Shown in pieces: positions 1 through 8,684 of a DNA stretch of 10,787 nt; the stretch's first letter is position 1, and each line of letters starts with the position of its first letter. The notes beneath the pieces are model-generated. The model was given only the letters and a program-made list of their open reading frames with translations. It did not search any database and had not been told where the DNA came from. The DNA is from Clostridia bacterium (GTDB taxonomy: Bacteria > Bacillota_A > Clostridia > Oscillospirales > CAG-272). The stretch lies in the NCBI GenBank assembly GCA_017935805.1, contig JAGBGV010000204.1, positions 1-10,787 on the forward strand, read 5' to 3'. The position numbers and the translations under genes were made by a program.

Positions 1-628
1 CCATGTACTTAGTTGTGGCGTGAGTTACAATGTCAGCACCGAACTCAAAAGGTCTGCAGTGAACAGGTGTGGGGAATGTGTTGTCAATAATAAGCGGCAC
101 GCCGTGCTCATGTGCTACGCGAGCGAACTTTTCGATATCCAGCACCTTGAGGGCAGGGTTAGCGATTGTTTCGCCGAACACCAGCTTAGTGTTAGGTCTG
201 AACGCCGCATTAATCTCCTCCTCTGTTGCATCGGGAGCAACAAATGTTACGTCAATGCCCATCTTCTTGAATGTTACGGAGAAGAGATTGAATGTGCCGC
301 CGTAGATAGCGGATGAGGAAATGAAGTGACCGCCAGCCTCACAGATGTTGAACACCGCAAGGAAGGTTGCCGCCATACCGGAGGAAGTGAGCATTGCCGC
401 AGTTCCGCCCTCAAGCTCTGCGATCTTTGCCGCAACTGTGTCAGATGTAGGGTTCTGGAGACGTGTGTAGAAATAGCCGCTTGCCTCAAGGTCAAAAAGC
501 TTGCCCATTTCCGCGCCTGTGTCATATTTGAATGTTGTGCTCTGAATGATCGGAACCTGTCTCGGTTCGCCGTTTCCCGGACGGTAGCCGCCCTGCACGC
601 ATTTTGTACCGATAGAATGCTTGTCCAT
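1..628 (-). CDS. metY: O-acetylhomoserine aminocarboxypropyltransferase (sulfhydrylase), 5' part only
   Basis: PLP enzyme of the Cys/Met metabolism family that makes homocysteine from O-acetylhomoserine and sulfide (direct sulfhydrylation in methionine synthesis); cytosolic. I translated 209 residues from the ATG at 628-626, and the frame stays open to the left edge. Visible family motifs are TTF (31-33), the YTR phosphate-binding site (54-56), LEGGTAAMLTSSGMAA (72-87), ETIANP (153-158), IDNTF (181-185) and HATTKYM (203-209), in which Lys207 is the expected Schiff-base lysine. Family members are about 420-430 aa, so roughly half is missing beyond the edge. The start is supported by GAGGTG 6 nt upstream. 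The gene has its own promoter and follows ddh in the same direction. Cystathionine gamma-synthase is a related alternative, but the N-terminal pattern (GTKCVQGGY, then RQVPIIQSTTF) fits MetY better. Family sure; exact substrate likely. Confidence 0.9.
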   Translation of the reverse strand, partial: MDKHSIGTKCVQGGYRPGNGEPRQVPIIQSTTFKYDTGAEMGKLFDLEASGYFYTRLQNPTSDTVAAKIAELEGGTAAMLTSSGMAATFLAVFNICEAGGHFISSSAIYGGTFNLFSVTFKKMGIDVTFVAPDATEEEINAAFRPNTKLVFGETIANPALKVLDIEKFARVAHEHGVPLIIDNTFPTPVHCRPFEFGADIVTHATTKYM

Positions 629-674
629 AATGCACCTCGTATATATAAAAAGTAGGTTTCTGTTTGATTCTTAT

Positions 675-704
675 ATTGTAACACAAATATACGCCGCAAA
701 TCAA
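675..704 (-). promoter_or_regulatory. Sigma-A type promoter for metY
   Basis: On the minus strand there is TTGATT (704-699), an 18-nt spacer and TACAAT (680-675), preceded directly by TGT, which gives an extended -10 (TGn). Transcription would start near 668, leaving a leader of about 40 nt, too short for a SAM riboswitch or T-box. The -35 box lies in the loop of the hairpin at 689-718. Confidence 0.6.
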
Positions 705-718
705 GGTCTGCGACGTAT
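689..718. terminator. Hairpin between ddh and metY, possible terminator
   Basis: A 10-bp stem (689-698 with 709-718, one G-T wobble) closes a 10-nt loop. Read on the plus strand it is followed by a T-rich run (719-735), as in an intrinsic terminator. Read on the minus strand, the direction of ddh and metY, the T run is poor (ATTTGTG). It is the only hairpin found between ddh and metY, so it may terminate ddh weakly or stop antisense transcription from the left. It overlaps the metY promoter. Confidence 0.45.
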
Positions 719-757
719 TTCTTTTATTTTTTTATGTCTTTAAGCTGTATAAATCGG

Positions 758-1735
758 TTACAGCATATGAGCACGTAGCTCTTCAGGGGAAAGGGGAGAC
801 AGATCGACAGGTGCAACGTCAAAAACAGTCTTGCAGCCCGAGTCTCCTCTCAAGTGCATCTTGTTTATCGCACGGGCAAACGCCACGATAACACTTGCGG
901 TGAACTCCGGATTTGAGTCAAGCTTCAGACTGTATTCGATAACGTGCTTGTTCTCGCCCTCAAGTCCTGTCACACCTGTGCGGATAACGCTTCCGCCGTG
1001 AGGGATGCCTGCGTGATCCCGCATCAATTCCTCTTTTGTGATAAATGTTACGGATGTTTCATAATCCGCAAAGTAGTTGGGCATGGTCTTTATCTCGCGC
1101 TCTATTCTTTCGAGATCCGCCCCCTCCTCAGCCACAACATAGCACTCACGTCTGTGCTTTTCTCCTGTTGTGAGGGTGGGATTCTCTCCTGCTCTTACAG
1201 CCTCAAGCGCCTCAGGAATGGGAACAGTGTACTGCCTTGCGTCAAGAACACCGTCAATTCTGCGAATAGCATCTGAATGACCCTGGCTGACGCCTCTGCC
1301 CCAGAAGGTGTAATCCTGACCGTTTGGCAGAATAGCTGACGCGTAAAGTCTGTTCAGCGAGAACATACCCGGGTCCCAGCCTGCGGAAATAAGGGCGATG
1401 TTGCCGTTTTTCTTCGCCGCTGCATCTACATTTGCAAAATGCTGTGGGATCGCTGCGTGGGTGTCAAAGCTGTCGATGACATTAAAGCTTTCCGCGAGGG
1501 CGGGTGTCATCTCGGGAAGGTCTGTTGCACTTCCGCCGCAAATGATGAGCACGTCGATTTCATCCTTAAAGCTCATGATATCGTTCACTGAATAAACAGG
1601 CACGCCTGTGAGAGTTTTCAAGGTTTCGGGAGCACGGCGGGTAAATACCCCAACAAGCTCCATATCAGGTGCAAGATGAGCTGCACATTCAACACCGCGA
1701 CCAAGGTTGCCGTATCCGTATATTGCAAGTTTCAT
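758..1735 (-). CDS. ddh: meso-Diaminopimelate D-dehydrogenase
   Basis: NADPH-dependent enzyme (EC 1.4.1.16) that aminates L-2-amino-6-oxopimelate (from tetrahydrodipicolinate) directly to meso-DAP, bypassing the succinylase and acetylase branches. It is cytosolic and feeds peptidoglycan and lysine. At 325 aa it matches the usual length of about 320-330. The N-terminal Rossmann motif GYGNLGRG (7-14) is followed by CGGSATD (66-72), SFDTH (89-93), SAGWDPG (117-123), RGVSQGHSDA (147-156), HAGIPHGG (241-248) and LDSNPEFTAS (272-281), the substrate-site blocks expected in the family. It starts 15 nt after dapB with GAGGT as Shine-Dalgarno. As last gene of dapA-dapB-ddh it should follow the lysine riboswitch upstream of dapA. 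All motifs look intact. Confidence 0.96.
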   Translation of the reverse strand: MKLAIYGYGNLGRGVECAAHLAPDMELVGVFTRRAPETLKTLTGVPVYSVNDIMSFKDEIDVLIICGGSATDLPEMTPALAESFNVIDSFDTHAAIPQHFANVDAAAKKNGNIALISAGWDPGMFSLNRLYASAILPNGQDYTFWGRGVSQGHSDAIRRIDGVLDARQYTVPIPEALEAVRAGENPTLTTGEKHRRECYVVAEEGADLERIEREIKTMPNYFADYETSVTFITKEELMRDHAGIPHGGSVIRTGVTGLEGENKHVIEYSLKLDSNPEFTASVIVAFARAINKMHLRGDSGCKTVFDVAPVDLSPLSPEELRAHML

Positions 1736-1750
1736 TAGTTTTACCTCGCC

Positions 1751-2521
1751 TTATTTTACCATGTCATCCATTTTGTAAAGACCCGCGGGCTTACCGATAA
1801 TGTAGTCCGCCGCAACGATAGCTCCTTCTGCAAAGAGCGCTCTGCTGTGTGCCTCATGCTTGAGAGTAATAGTCTGCGCCGCAGTACCTATGATCACCTC
1901 ATGCTCACCTACTATGTTACCCATTCGGATAGCGTGAATGCCAATCTCCTCAGGTGTACGCTTGCCGTGACCTTGTCTGCCGAGGTGGTTTGTTGCCTCC
2001 GGGCGCACTTCCTTTATTGCCTCCGCGATCATAAGTGCCGTGCCGCTGGGTGCATCAAGCTTACGGTCGTGGTGTTTTTCGATAATTTCTATCTCCGCAT
2101 CAGGCATTGCAGCGGCAGTTTTCTTTGCAAGCTCCACAAGCAGTGCCACGCCAAGTGACATATTTGCCGAATGGAACACGGGGATAACCTTTGCCGCCTC
2201 CGCTATCCTTGCAAGCTCTTCATCTGTCTGACCGGTAGTGCAAAGTACAACGGGAATGTTGTTGTCCACCGCAAAGTCAAGCAAAGCCGATGTGCATGAA
2301 TGATGTGTGAAGTCAATAATGCAGTCCGCCTGCTTTACTGCAGAGATGAACTCCGGTGAGTGATCATCGGGAGAGAAGCTTACCGCTGTGGGAACAGACT
2401 CGGAACCGTTGGCATTTATGTCAATTCCACCCACAAGAACTGCTCCGCGGTAGCCGGACGCCGCATAGTTCACGACCTCCCTGCCCATGTAACCGCAGAT
2501 GCCGCTAAGTAATATTTTCAT
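1751..2521 (-). CDS. dapB: 4-Hydroxy-tetrahydrodipicolinate reductase
   Basis: Reduces the DapA product to tetrahydrodipicolinate using NAD(P)H, the second step of the DAP/lysine branch. The 256 residues show the nucleotide-binding GICGYMG (7-13), IDFTHHS (69-75), CTTGQTDEE (94-102), HSANMSLGV (117-125), then EKHHDRKLDAPSGTA (148-162) with the catalytic pair His150/His151 and Lys154, and IRMGNIVGEHEV (198-209). Length is typical (about 250-270). AGGAG lies 7 nt before the ATG. Gaps of 15 nt on both sides place it in the middle of the dapA-dapB-ddh operon; its product is the direct precursor of the Ddh substrate. No oddities seen. Confidence 0.97.
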   Translation of the reverse strand: MKILLSGICGYMGREVVNYAASGYRGAVLVGGIDINANGSESVPTAVSFSPDDHSPEFISAVKQADCIIDFTHHSCTSALLDFAVDNNIPVVLCTTGQTDEELARIAEAAKVIPVFHSANMSLGVALLVELAKKTAAAMPDAEIEIIEKHHDRKLDAPSGTALMIAEAIKEVRPEATNHLGRQGHGKRTPEEIGIHAIRMGNIVGEHEVIIGTAAQTITLKHEAHSRALFAEGAIVAADYIIGKPAGLYKMDDMVK

Positions 2522-2536
2522 ATTATTCTCCTGTAA

Positions 2537-3424
2537 TTAAACGTTAATTCCCGCTTCACGCATGAGTGAGAGAAGCTTTGCCTCGTGATCTGCTTCCATG
2601 GGAGTGAGAGGCAGACGGAGATAATTCTCGCACCAACCCATAGCCGCGCAGGCAGCCTTTACGGGAATGGGGTTTACCTCGCAGAACAGCGCATCGATCA
2701 GCGGGAGATAGTCCAGCTGCATCTTCAGCGCGCCTACTGTGTCGCCGTCAAGGTATTTATGTACCATTTCCGAGGTCTCCTTCGGTAGAATATTGGAAAG
2801 CACGGAAATAACGCCCTTGCCGCCGAGAGAGAGGATGGGAATGATCTGGTCATCGTTGCCGGAATAAATATCAATTTCGTCACCGCAGAGATGTGCAATC
2901 TGCGCGATCTGGGAGATGTTTCCGCAAGCTTCCTTGATCGCAACGATATTCGGGTGCTTTGCGAGGACTGCACATGACTCGGGAGTAAGGTTGCAGCCTG
3001 TTCTGCTTGGCACGTTGTAAAGGATGCAGGGCTTTGTGCTCGCGTCTGCGATTATCTCGAATGACTTGATAAGACCCTTCTGCGTTGCCTTGTTGTAGTA
3101 AGGAGTAACAAGCAGCATTGCATCTGCGCCGACCTCGCAAGCGTACTTTGTCAGATCAATGGCGTAAGCCGTATCATTTGAGCCTGTGCCCGCGATAACG
3201 GGAACTCTGCCTGCAACTCGTTCAACGGAATACTTGATAACAGCCTTGTGCTCTTCGTCTGTAAGTGTTGAGCCCTCACCGGTAGTGCCTGTTACAACGA
3301 TAGCGTCGATTCCCTCAGCGATCTGCCAGTCAATCATCTCACCCAGCTTGTCAAAGTCGATTCCTGCCTCTGTAAGGGGTGTGATAATAGCTGTAGCCGC
3401 GCCTGTAAAAATGGTATTTTTCAT
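2537..3424 (-). CDS. dapA: 4-Hydroxy-tetrahydrodipicolinate synthase
   Basis: Class I aldolase that condenses pyruvate with aspartate semialdehyde, the first committed step to DAP and lysine. It is a TIM barrel of 295 aa (usual length about 290-300). Seen are TGTTGEGSTL (45-54, with Thr47), TPYYNK (107-112, Tyr110), ILYNVPSRTG (134-143, with Tyr136 and Arg141), IKEACGN (163-169, Schiff-base Lys164), and a C-terminal NPIPVKAA block. Related N-acetylneuraminate lyases and KDG aldolases share the fold, but the Thr/Tyr/Arg/Lys set and the neighbours dapB and ddh settle the call. Start supported by GAGGAG 8 nt upstream. It is the first gene behind the lysine riboswitch, so transcription should fall when lysine is plentiful, which suits an enzyme at the branch point. 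Confidence 0.97.
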   Translation of the reverse strand: MKNTIFTGAATAIITPLTEAGIDFDKLGEMIDWQIAEGIDAIVVTGTTGEGSTLTDEEHKAVIKYSVERVAGRVPVIAGTGSNDTAYAIDLTKYACEVGADAMLLVTPYYNKATQKGLIKSFEIIADASTKPCILYNVPSRTGCNLTPESCAVLAKHPNIVAIKEACGNISQIAQIAHLCGDEIDIYSGNDDQIIPILSLGGKGVISVLSNILPKETSEMVHKYLDGDTVGALKMQLDYLPLIDALFCEVNPIPVKAACAAMGWCENYLRLPLTPMEADHEAKLLSLMREAGINV

Positions 3425-3452
3425 AAGAATTACTCCTCGGTTTTATTCATAT

Positions 3453-3491
3453 CAAACAAAAAGAGAGAGACACCGCACAGGGCTACCTCTC
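3453..3491 (-). terminator. Attenuator terminator of the lysine riboswitch
   Basis: In the dapA leader, GAGAGGTA (3491-3484) can pair with TGTCTCTC (3472-3465), including two G-T wobbles, followed by TCTTTTTGTTTG (3464-3453). The 5' arm also lies inside an alternative hairpin (3481-3520), where GGGCTATC (3520-3513) pairs with GGTAGCCC and CACAA pairs with TTGTG. GGGCTATC is in turn the 3' strand of riboswitch helix P1, giving the expected exclusive choice: lysine bound means P1 plus terminator (off), lysine free means antiterminator (on). Confidence 0.85.
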
Positions 3492-3512
3492 ACAATAATT
3501 GCGTCATTTTGT

Positions 3513-3665
3513 GATAGCCCTCCGCATTTCTGCGACAACAGAACGGATATTATCCGAGCTGCCAGCCGAACACCCGCCACAGTATCCGCTTCGGCACCCG
3601 ATCCTTCCCCGTGCAGCTTTGGCAGCCGTCAATCCACGGTACTCTTATCAAGGTGCGCCTCTATC
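3513..3665 (-). promoter_or_regulatory. Lysine riboswitch (L box) aptamer upstream of dapA
   Basis: The leader RNA matches the lysine riboswitch core in order: GATAGAGGCGC with the AAGAGTACC block at the 5' end, GGGGAAGGAT, GTGCCGAAGC, GGCTGGCAGC, and a closing GGAGGGCTATC. GATAG (3665-3661) pairs with CTATC to form P1. These are the same landmarks in the same order as in the Bacillus lysC leader, recalled from knowledge of the family. It senses free L-lysine and, through the attenuator downstream, should control dapA-dapB-ddh by transcription termination. Confidence 0.96.
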
Positions 3666-3683
3666 TAATGTATATTTTTAGAG

Positions 3684-3712
3684 ATTATAACATATGAGAA
3701 GTGCTTTGTCAA
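3684..3712 (-). promoter_or_regulatory. Consensus sigma-A promoter of the dapA-dapB-ddh operon
   Basis: TTGACA (3712-3707), 17-nt spacer, TATAAT (3689-3684): a perfect match at both boxes. The start point is expected near 3677, just before riboswitch helix P1. A maximal promoter followed by an attenuator means that control lies mainly in the riboswitch. Confidence 0.92.
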
Positions 3713-3756
3713 TGGATTTATGCACGATTTTTAATTTTTATGCAAGTAATAAATAT

Positions 3757-3780
3757 CCACCCGCATAGCGGGTGGTTTTT
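3757..3780 (+). terminator. Intrinsic-terminator-like hairpin in spacer
   Basis: A perfect 8-bp GC-rich stem (3757-3764 with 3768-3775), loop ATA, is followed by five T on the plus strand. No plus-strand gene ends here, so it may instead be part of the repeat-rich spacer or stop read-through towards the dapA promoter. A smaller hairpin GGGC-ATA-GCCC follows at 3788-3798. Confidence 0.5.
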
Positions 3781-3888
3781 CATTTTCGGGCATAGCCCTA
3801 TCTAAACTTGCTGCGTACAAGTACGCTGTTTTGGGACCTGTCAGTCATGCATTTTTTGCTTGCTACCCGTAAACGGGCTGCTTTCTAA

Positions 3889-3934
3889 GCCTTCCTCCGG
3901 GAGGAAGGTGGCAGACGTAGTCTGACGGAAGGAG
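3889..3934 (+). repeat. REP-like palindromic repeat, copy A
   Basis: About 46 bp made of two neighbouring palindromes: CCTTCCTCC/GGGAGGAAGG (3890-3908) and CAGAC-GTA-GTCTG (3912-3924), ending GACGGAAGGAG. A related copy in the opposite orientation lies at 3978-4021. Repeats of this two-hairpin shape are, from memory, common in gut Clostridia genomes, but I could not search. Confidence 0.6.
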
Positions 3935-3977
3935 CAGGCGTTACTTTGGGTTTGGATTATTTTTATTGTTCCGCACT

Positions 3978-4021
3978 CTCCCTCAGTCACCTACGGTGAC
4001 AGCTCCCTCCCGGAAGGAGCC
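3978..4021 (-). repeat. REP-like palindromic repeat, copy B (inverted)
   Basis: Read on the minus strand it has the same layout as copy A: a GGCTCC...GGAGC hairpin around the shared core TCCGGGAGG, then GTCACC-GTA-GGTGAC, then TGAGGGAG. The arms differ in sequence but keep pairing, as expected for structured repeats. On the plus strand its last hairpin is followed by CTTTTTA and could act as a terminator. The 57 nt between this repeat and the hairpin at 4080 shows nothing further that I can name. Confidence 0.6.
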
Positions 4022-4079
4022 TTTTTATGTCCAAATTTGATCGTCAATTTTCTCCTCATCGGCAATAGCCTCTACTAAA

Positions 4080-4102
4080 CCACGCGACTATCGCGTGGTT
4101 TT
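4080..4102 (+). terminator. Perfect hairpin in spacer, terminator-like
   Basis: A perfect 8-bp stem CCACGCGA/TCGCGTGG with loop CTA is flanked by AAA and TTTT. On the plus strand the four T give a weak terminator; on the minus strand the tail is only TTTAG. It lies just beyond the terminator of the lacZ unit and may back it up. Confidence 0.4.
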
Positions 4103-4110
4103 CGTGGTAC

Positions 4111-4147
4111 AAAAAACCGTCCCGATACTGAACCGAGACGGTCTTTT
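4111..4147 (-). terminator. Rho-independent terminator of the lacZ unit
   Basis: On the minus strand ACCGTC and GACGGT, plus two inner C-G pairs after a mismatch, form a stem (4142-4134 with 4124-4116), followed by a run of six T. It begins about a dozen bases after the stop codon of the 181-aa gene. On the plus strand CTTTTATT follows, so it may work in both directions. Confidence 0.85.
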
Positions 4148-4153
4148 ATTCAC

Positions 4154-4699
4154 TTATTTTGCGCCGATGACTGTTTTGAGCATTACCAGCACAGCCTTTG
4201 CCTTTTTCTTGTTTGAGAAATCCCGGCTAAGCTGGAACAGATCGTCATACAGCGAGTCAGACAACTCATCGTAAGGCTTCTCGGGGTACATTCTGTTCTC
4301 GCCGATATAGTCGTTGAGAATGTTGAGCAGCTCCCCGAGAGAGTTATTGTCACGGTAGCTTGTCACCTCGAATATGGACAGCAAAAATCTGGTTCTCGTG
4401 GCATTCTGAATATCATACGGGGTAAAGAAGTCCACGTCGTACACAAGGTTGCGGTTTCTCGAGTCGATTATCAGCTCGTTATATGTCTGAACGAACATGG
4501 AGTCAATGTGTTCCTGAAGATCTGATGCACGGTCTGCCTGCGCCGACGCTATGGACACGGAGATCACCGTAGCCAGCAGAAGAATAAGGATGATCACATT
4601 CTTCGGCGTAAACATTTTCTTCATAAGCCGATTTGCCGTTTTTTGTTCTGTCCGTACCTCTAAAGCCATCTCATCACTGTTTTTGCTTATTTTTGCCAT
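4154..4699 (-). CDS. Single-span membrane protein of unknown function, coupled to lacZ
   Basis: I do not recognise this 181-aa protein. It has a charged cytoplasmic-looking N-terminus (1-32, positive just before the membrane: RLMKKMFTPK), one strong hydrophobic helix (about 33-54) and a polar, probably helical C-terminal part with a Tyr/Asp/Asn-rich middle (73-160) and a basic stretch NKKKAKA (163-169). By the positive-inside rule the C-terminal domain should be outside. A cleavable signal peptide is less likely because 32 residues precede the helix, although an ASAQA stretch follows it. The start is 2 nt after the lacZ stop, with GAGGA inside the end of lacZ, so translation is probably coupled. 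A terminator follows. The pairing suggests a link to lactose use or to the cell surface, but that is inference from position only. Confidence 0.85.
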   Translation of the reverse strand: MAKISKNSDEMALEVRTEQKTANRLMKKMFTPKNVIILILLLATVISVSIASAQADRASDLQEHIDSMFVQTYNELIIDSRNRNLVYDVDFFTPYDIQNATRTRFLLSIFEVTSYRDNNSLGELLNILNDYIGENRMYPEKPYDELSDSLYDDLFQLSRDFSNKKKAKAVLVMLKTVIGAK

Positions 4700-4701
4700 T
4701 T

Positions 4702-7791
<3,090 letters not shown>

Positions 7792-7928
7792 CAAGAAAAA
7801 TCAAATTGCTATAGGATTTTCGGTTTTTTAAGATTTGTTTTTTGTTTTTAGCTTCTTGCCGACATTTCCGCTTTACTCTTCAACCATACTTGCTCTTTCA
7901 ACCTATTTTATGCACTACGCGTGGGGCG

Positions 7929-7961
7929 CACAAGAGGTGTTCCATGTCCACACCTCTTGTG
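7929..7961. repeat. 12-bp perfect inverted repeat
   Basis: CACAAGAGGTGT (7929-7940) and ACACCTCTTGTG (7950-7961) are exact reverse complements around a 9-nt centre. No T run follows on either strand, so an intrinsic terminator is unlikely. It is in the lacZ upstream spacer, about 140 bp before the lacZ -10. It could be a regulator site, an RNA hairpin or part of a small repeat element together with 7970-8018. Confidence 0.75.
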
Positions 7962-7969
7962 AATCACCC

Positions 7970-8018
7970 GGGTGGAATATTTAGCACACAAAACCCATGG
8001 ATATAGTCTATTCCACCC
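7970..8018. repeat. 10-bp perfect inverted repeat with 29-bp centre
   Basis: GGGTGGAATA (7970-7979) and TATTCCACCC (8009-8018) are exact reverse complements. It sits 8 bp after the previous palindrome and is followed by a small CGAG/CTCG hairpin. Between 8056 and 8116 there are further GC-rich complementary blocks (CGGGAT at 8072 with ATCCCG at 8110), and GATTCTT/AAGAATC at 8156-8175. No reading frame in 7792-8360 looks coding. Confidence 0.7.
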
Positions 8019-8273
8019 CCGAGACTTCGCCTCGACTGCTTCTGCTGTAAATACACGGCGGGGAAGGAGGACGGGATATTTATTATTGCTTATACTTTCC
8101 GCCGACTGAATCCCGCCAATTGTTATTGATCTAAAAACTTAACTGCAACTTCTCTGATTCTTCCCCTTAAGAATCCCCTTCTTGGCTTTTCGTGTAACTT
8201 TGGATTTTTGCATTTCTCCTATTTAATAAAAATCTACTTTTCGATTCCTGAGGGGATGAAAAAGTTTCCACAC

Positions 8274-8350
8274 TTATTACCTCTTCCCTATTACCTATTA
8301 CCTAAACCCATAACCCATAACTCATCACTCATAACTTACAACTCTCTTTC
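8274..8350 (+). repeat. Degenerate 7-bp tandem repeat
   Basis: From 8288 to 8343 the sequence divides cleanly into eight heptamers: CTATTAC twice, CTAAACC, CATAACC, CATAACT, CATCACT, CATAACT, TACAACT. More diverged units extend it to 8274 and 8350. The consensus is CATAACY. It ends about 10 bp before the -35 box of the T-box promoter. It is not coding and forms no obvious hairpin. Confidence 0.75.
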
Positions 8351-8360
8351 TCTTCTCCTC

Positions 8361-8389
8361 TTGACATATGTCCAAGATGGTGCTATAAT
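8361..8389 (+). promoter_or_regulatory. Consensus sigma-A promoter of the T-box/kinase/valS unit
   Basis: TTGACA (8361-8366), 17-nt spacer, TATAAT (8384-8389), a perfect match at both boxes. The start point is expected near 8396, shortly before Stem I of the T-box leader. Confidence 0.93.
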
Positions 8390-8404
8390 AGTATATTGAA
8401 ATAA

Positions 8405-8668
8405 CTCAAAGGCAAAGATGGGAAATAGTAGTGAGAATTTCTGCGCACAGAGAGTGGGGGAGGATGAGAACCCCGCCGCATGAGTCACATGAAGTAGTCC
8501 CGGAGCTCCGCGGGTGAAAGGGCAAGTCCTGTGTAATCCTCGGCGTATGTCCCACGTTACAGGGAATGGGGATAGTTGTCCCCTATAAGTGCATCTGCAT
8601 TGCAGGTGAATTCGGGTGGTACCGCGCTATATGCGTCCTGTCAAATGATAGGATGCTTTTTTATTTTT
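8405..8668 (+). promoter_or_regulatory. T-box leader, probable valine specificity
   Basis: Senses uncharged tRNA and permits read-through. The T-box proper CGGGTGGTACCGCG is at 8613-8626; its UGGU pairs with an ACCA tRNA end (discriminator A, as in tRNA-Val). Stem I is visible: GGGA (8420-8423) with TCCC (8498-8501), AGTA (8427-8430) facing GAA (8491-8493), GTGA with TCAC, TGCG with CGCA, AGAGAG (8449-8454), and GGGG/CCCC under the distal loop GATGAGAA. The three bases after GAA and before a purine and the basal helix are GTA (8494-8496), a Val codon. Later come a long stem (CCTGTGTAA/TTACAGG) and GGGGA/TCCCC. CAGG (8603-8606) can pair with CCTG (8637-8640) as antiterminator, excluding the terminator. 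Confidence 0.95.
8633..8668 (+). terminator. T-box attenuator terminator
   Basis: GCGTCCTGTC (8633-8642) pairs fully with GATAGGATGC (8647-8656), with two G-T wobbles and a 4-nt loop, followed by TTTTTTATTTTT. It lies before the kinase gene, so both the kinase and valS are under T-box control. Confidence 0.93.
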
Positions 8669-8684
8669 AATATGGGGGTATATT

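Noticed and set aside
629..668. SAM riboswitch or T-box upstream of metY
   Set aside because: The predicted leader is only about 40 nt and has none of the conserved blocks.
274..699. 141-aa minus-strand frame near the left edge
   Set aside because: It is out of frame with metY, which has continuous family motifs and a proper start at 628.
3186..3668. 160-aa plus-strand frame across the dapA start
   Set aside because: It is antisense to dapA and the lysine riboswitch; no ribosome binding site and no motif.
8274..8350. Possible CRISPR array
   Set aside because: The units are 7 bp with no spacers and no cas gene nearby; this is a simple tandem repeat.
8208..8399. 63-aa open frame before the T-box
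   Set aside because: It runs through the 7-bp tandem repeat and the promoter, has low-complexity Leu/Tyr/Ser content and no ribosome binding site.
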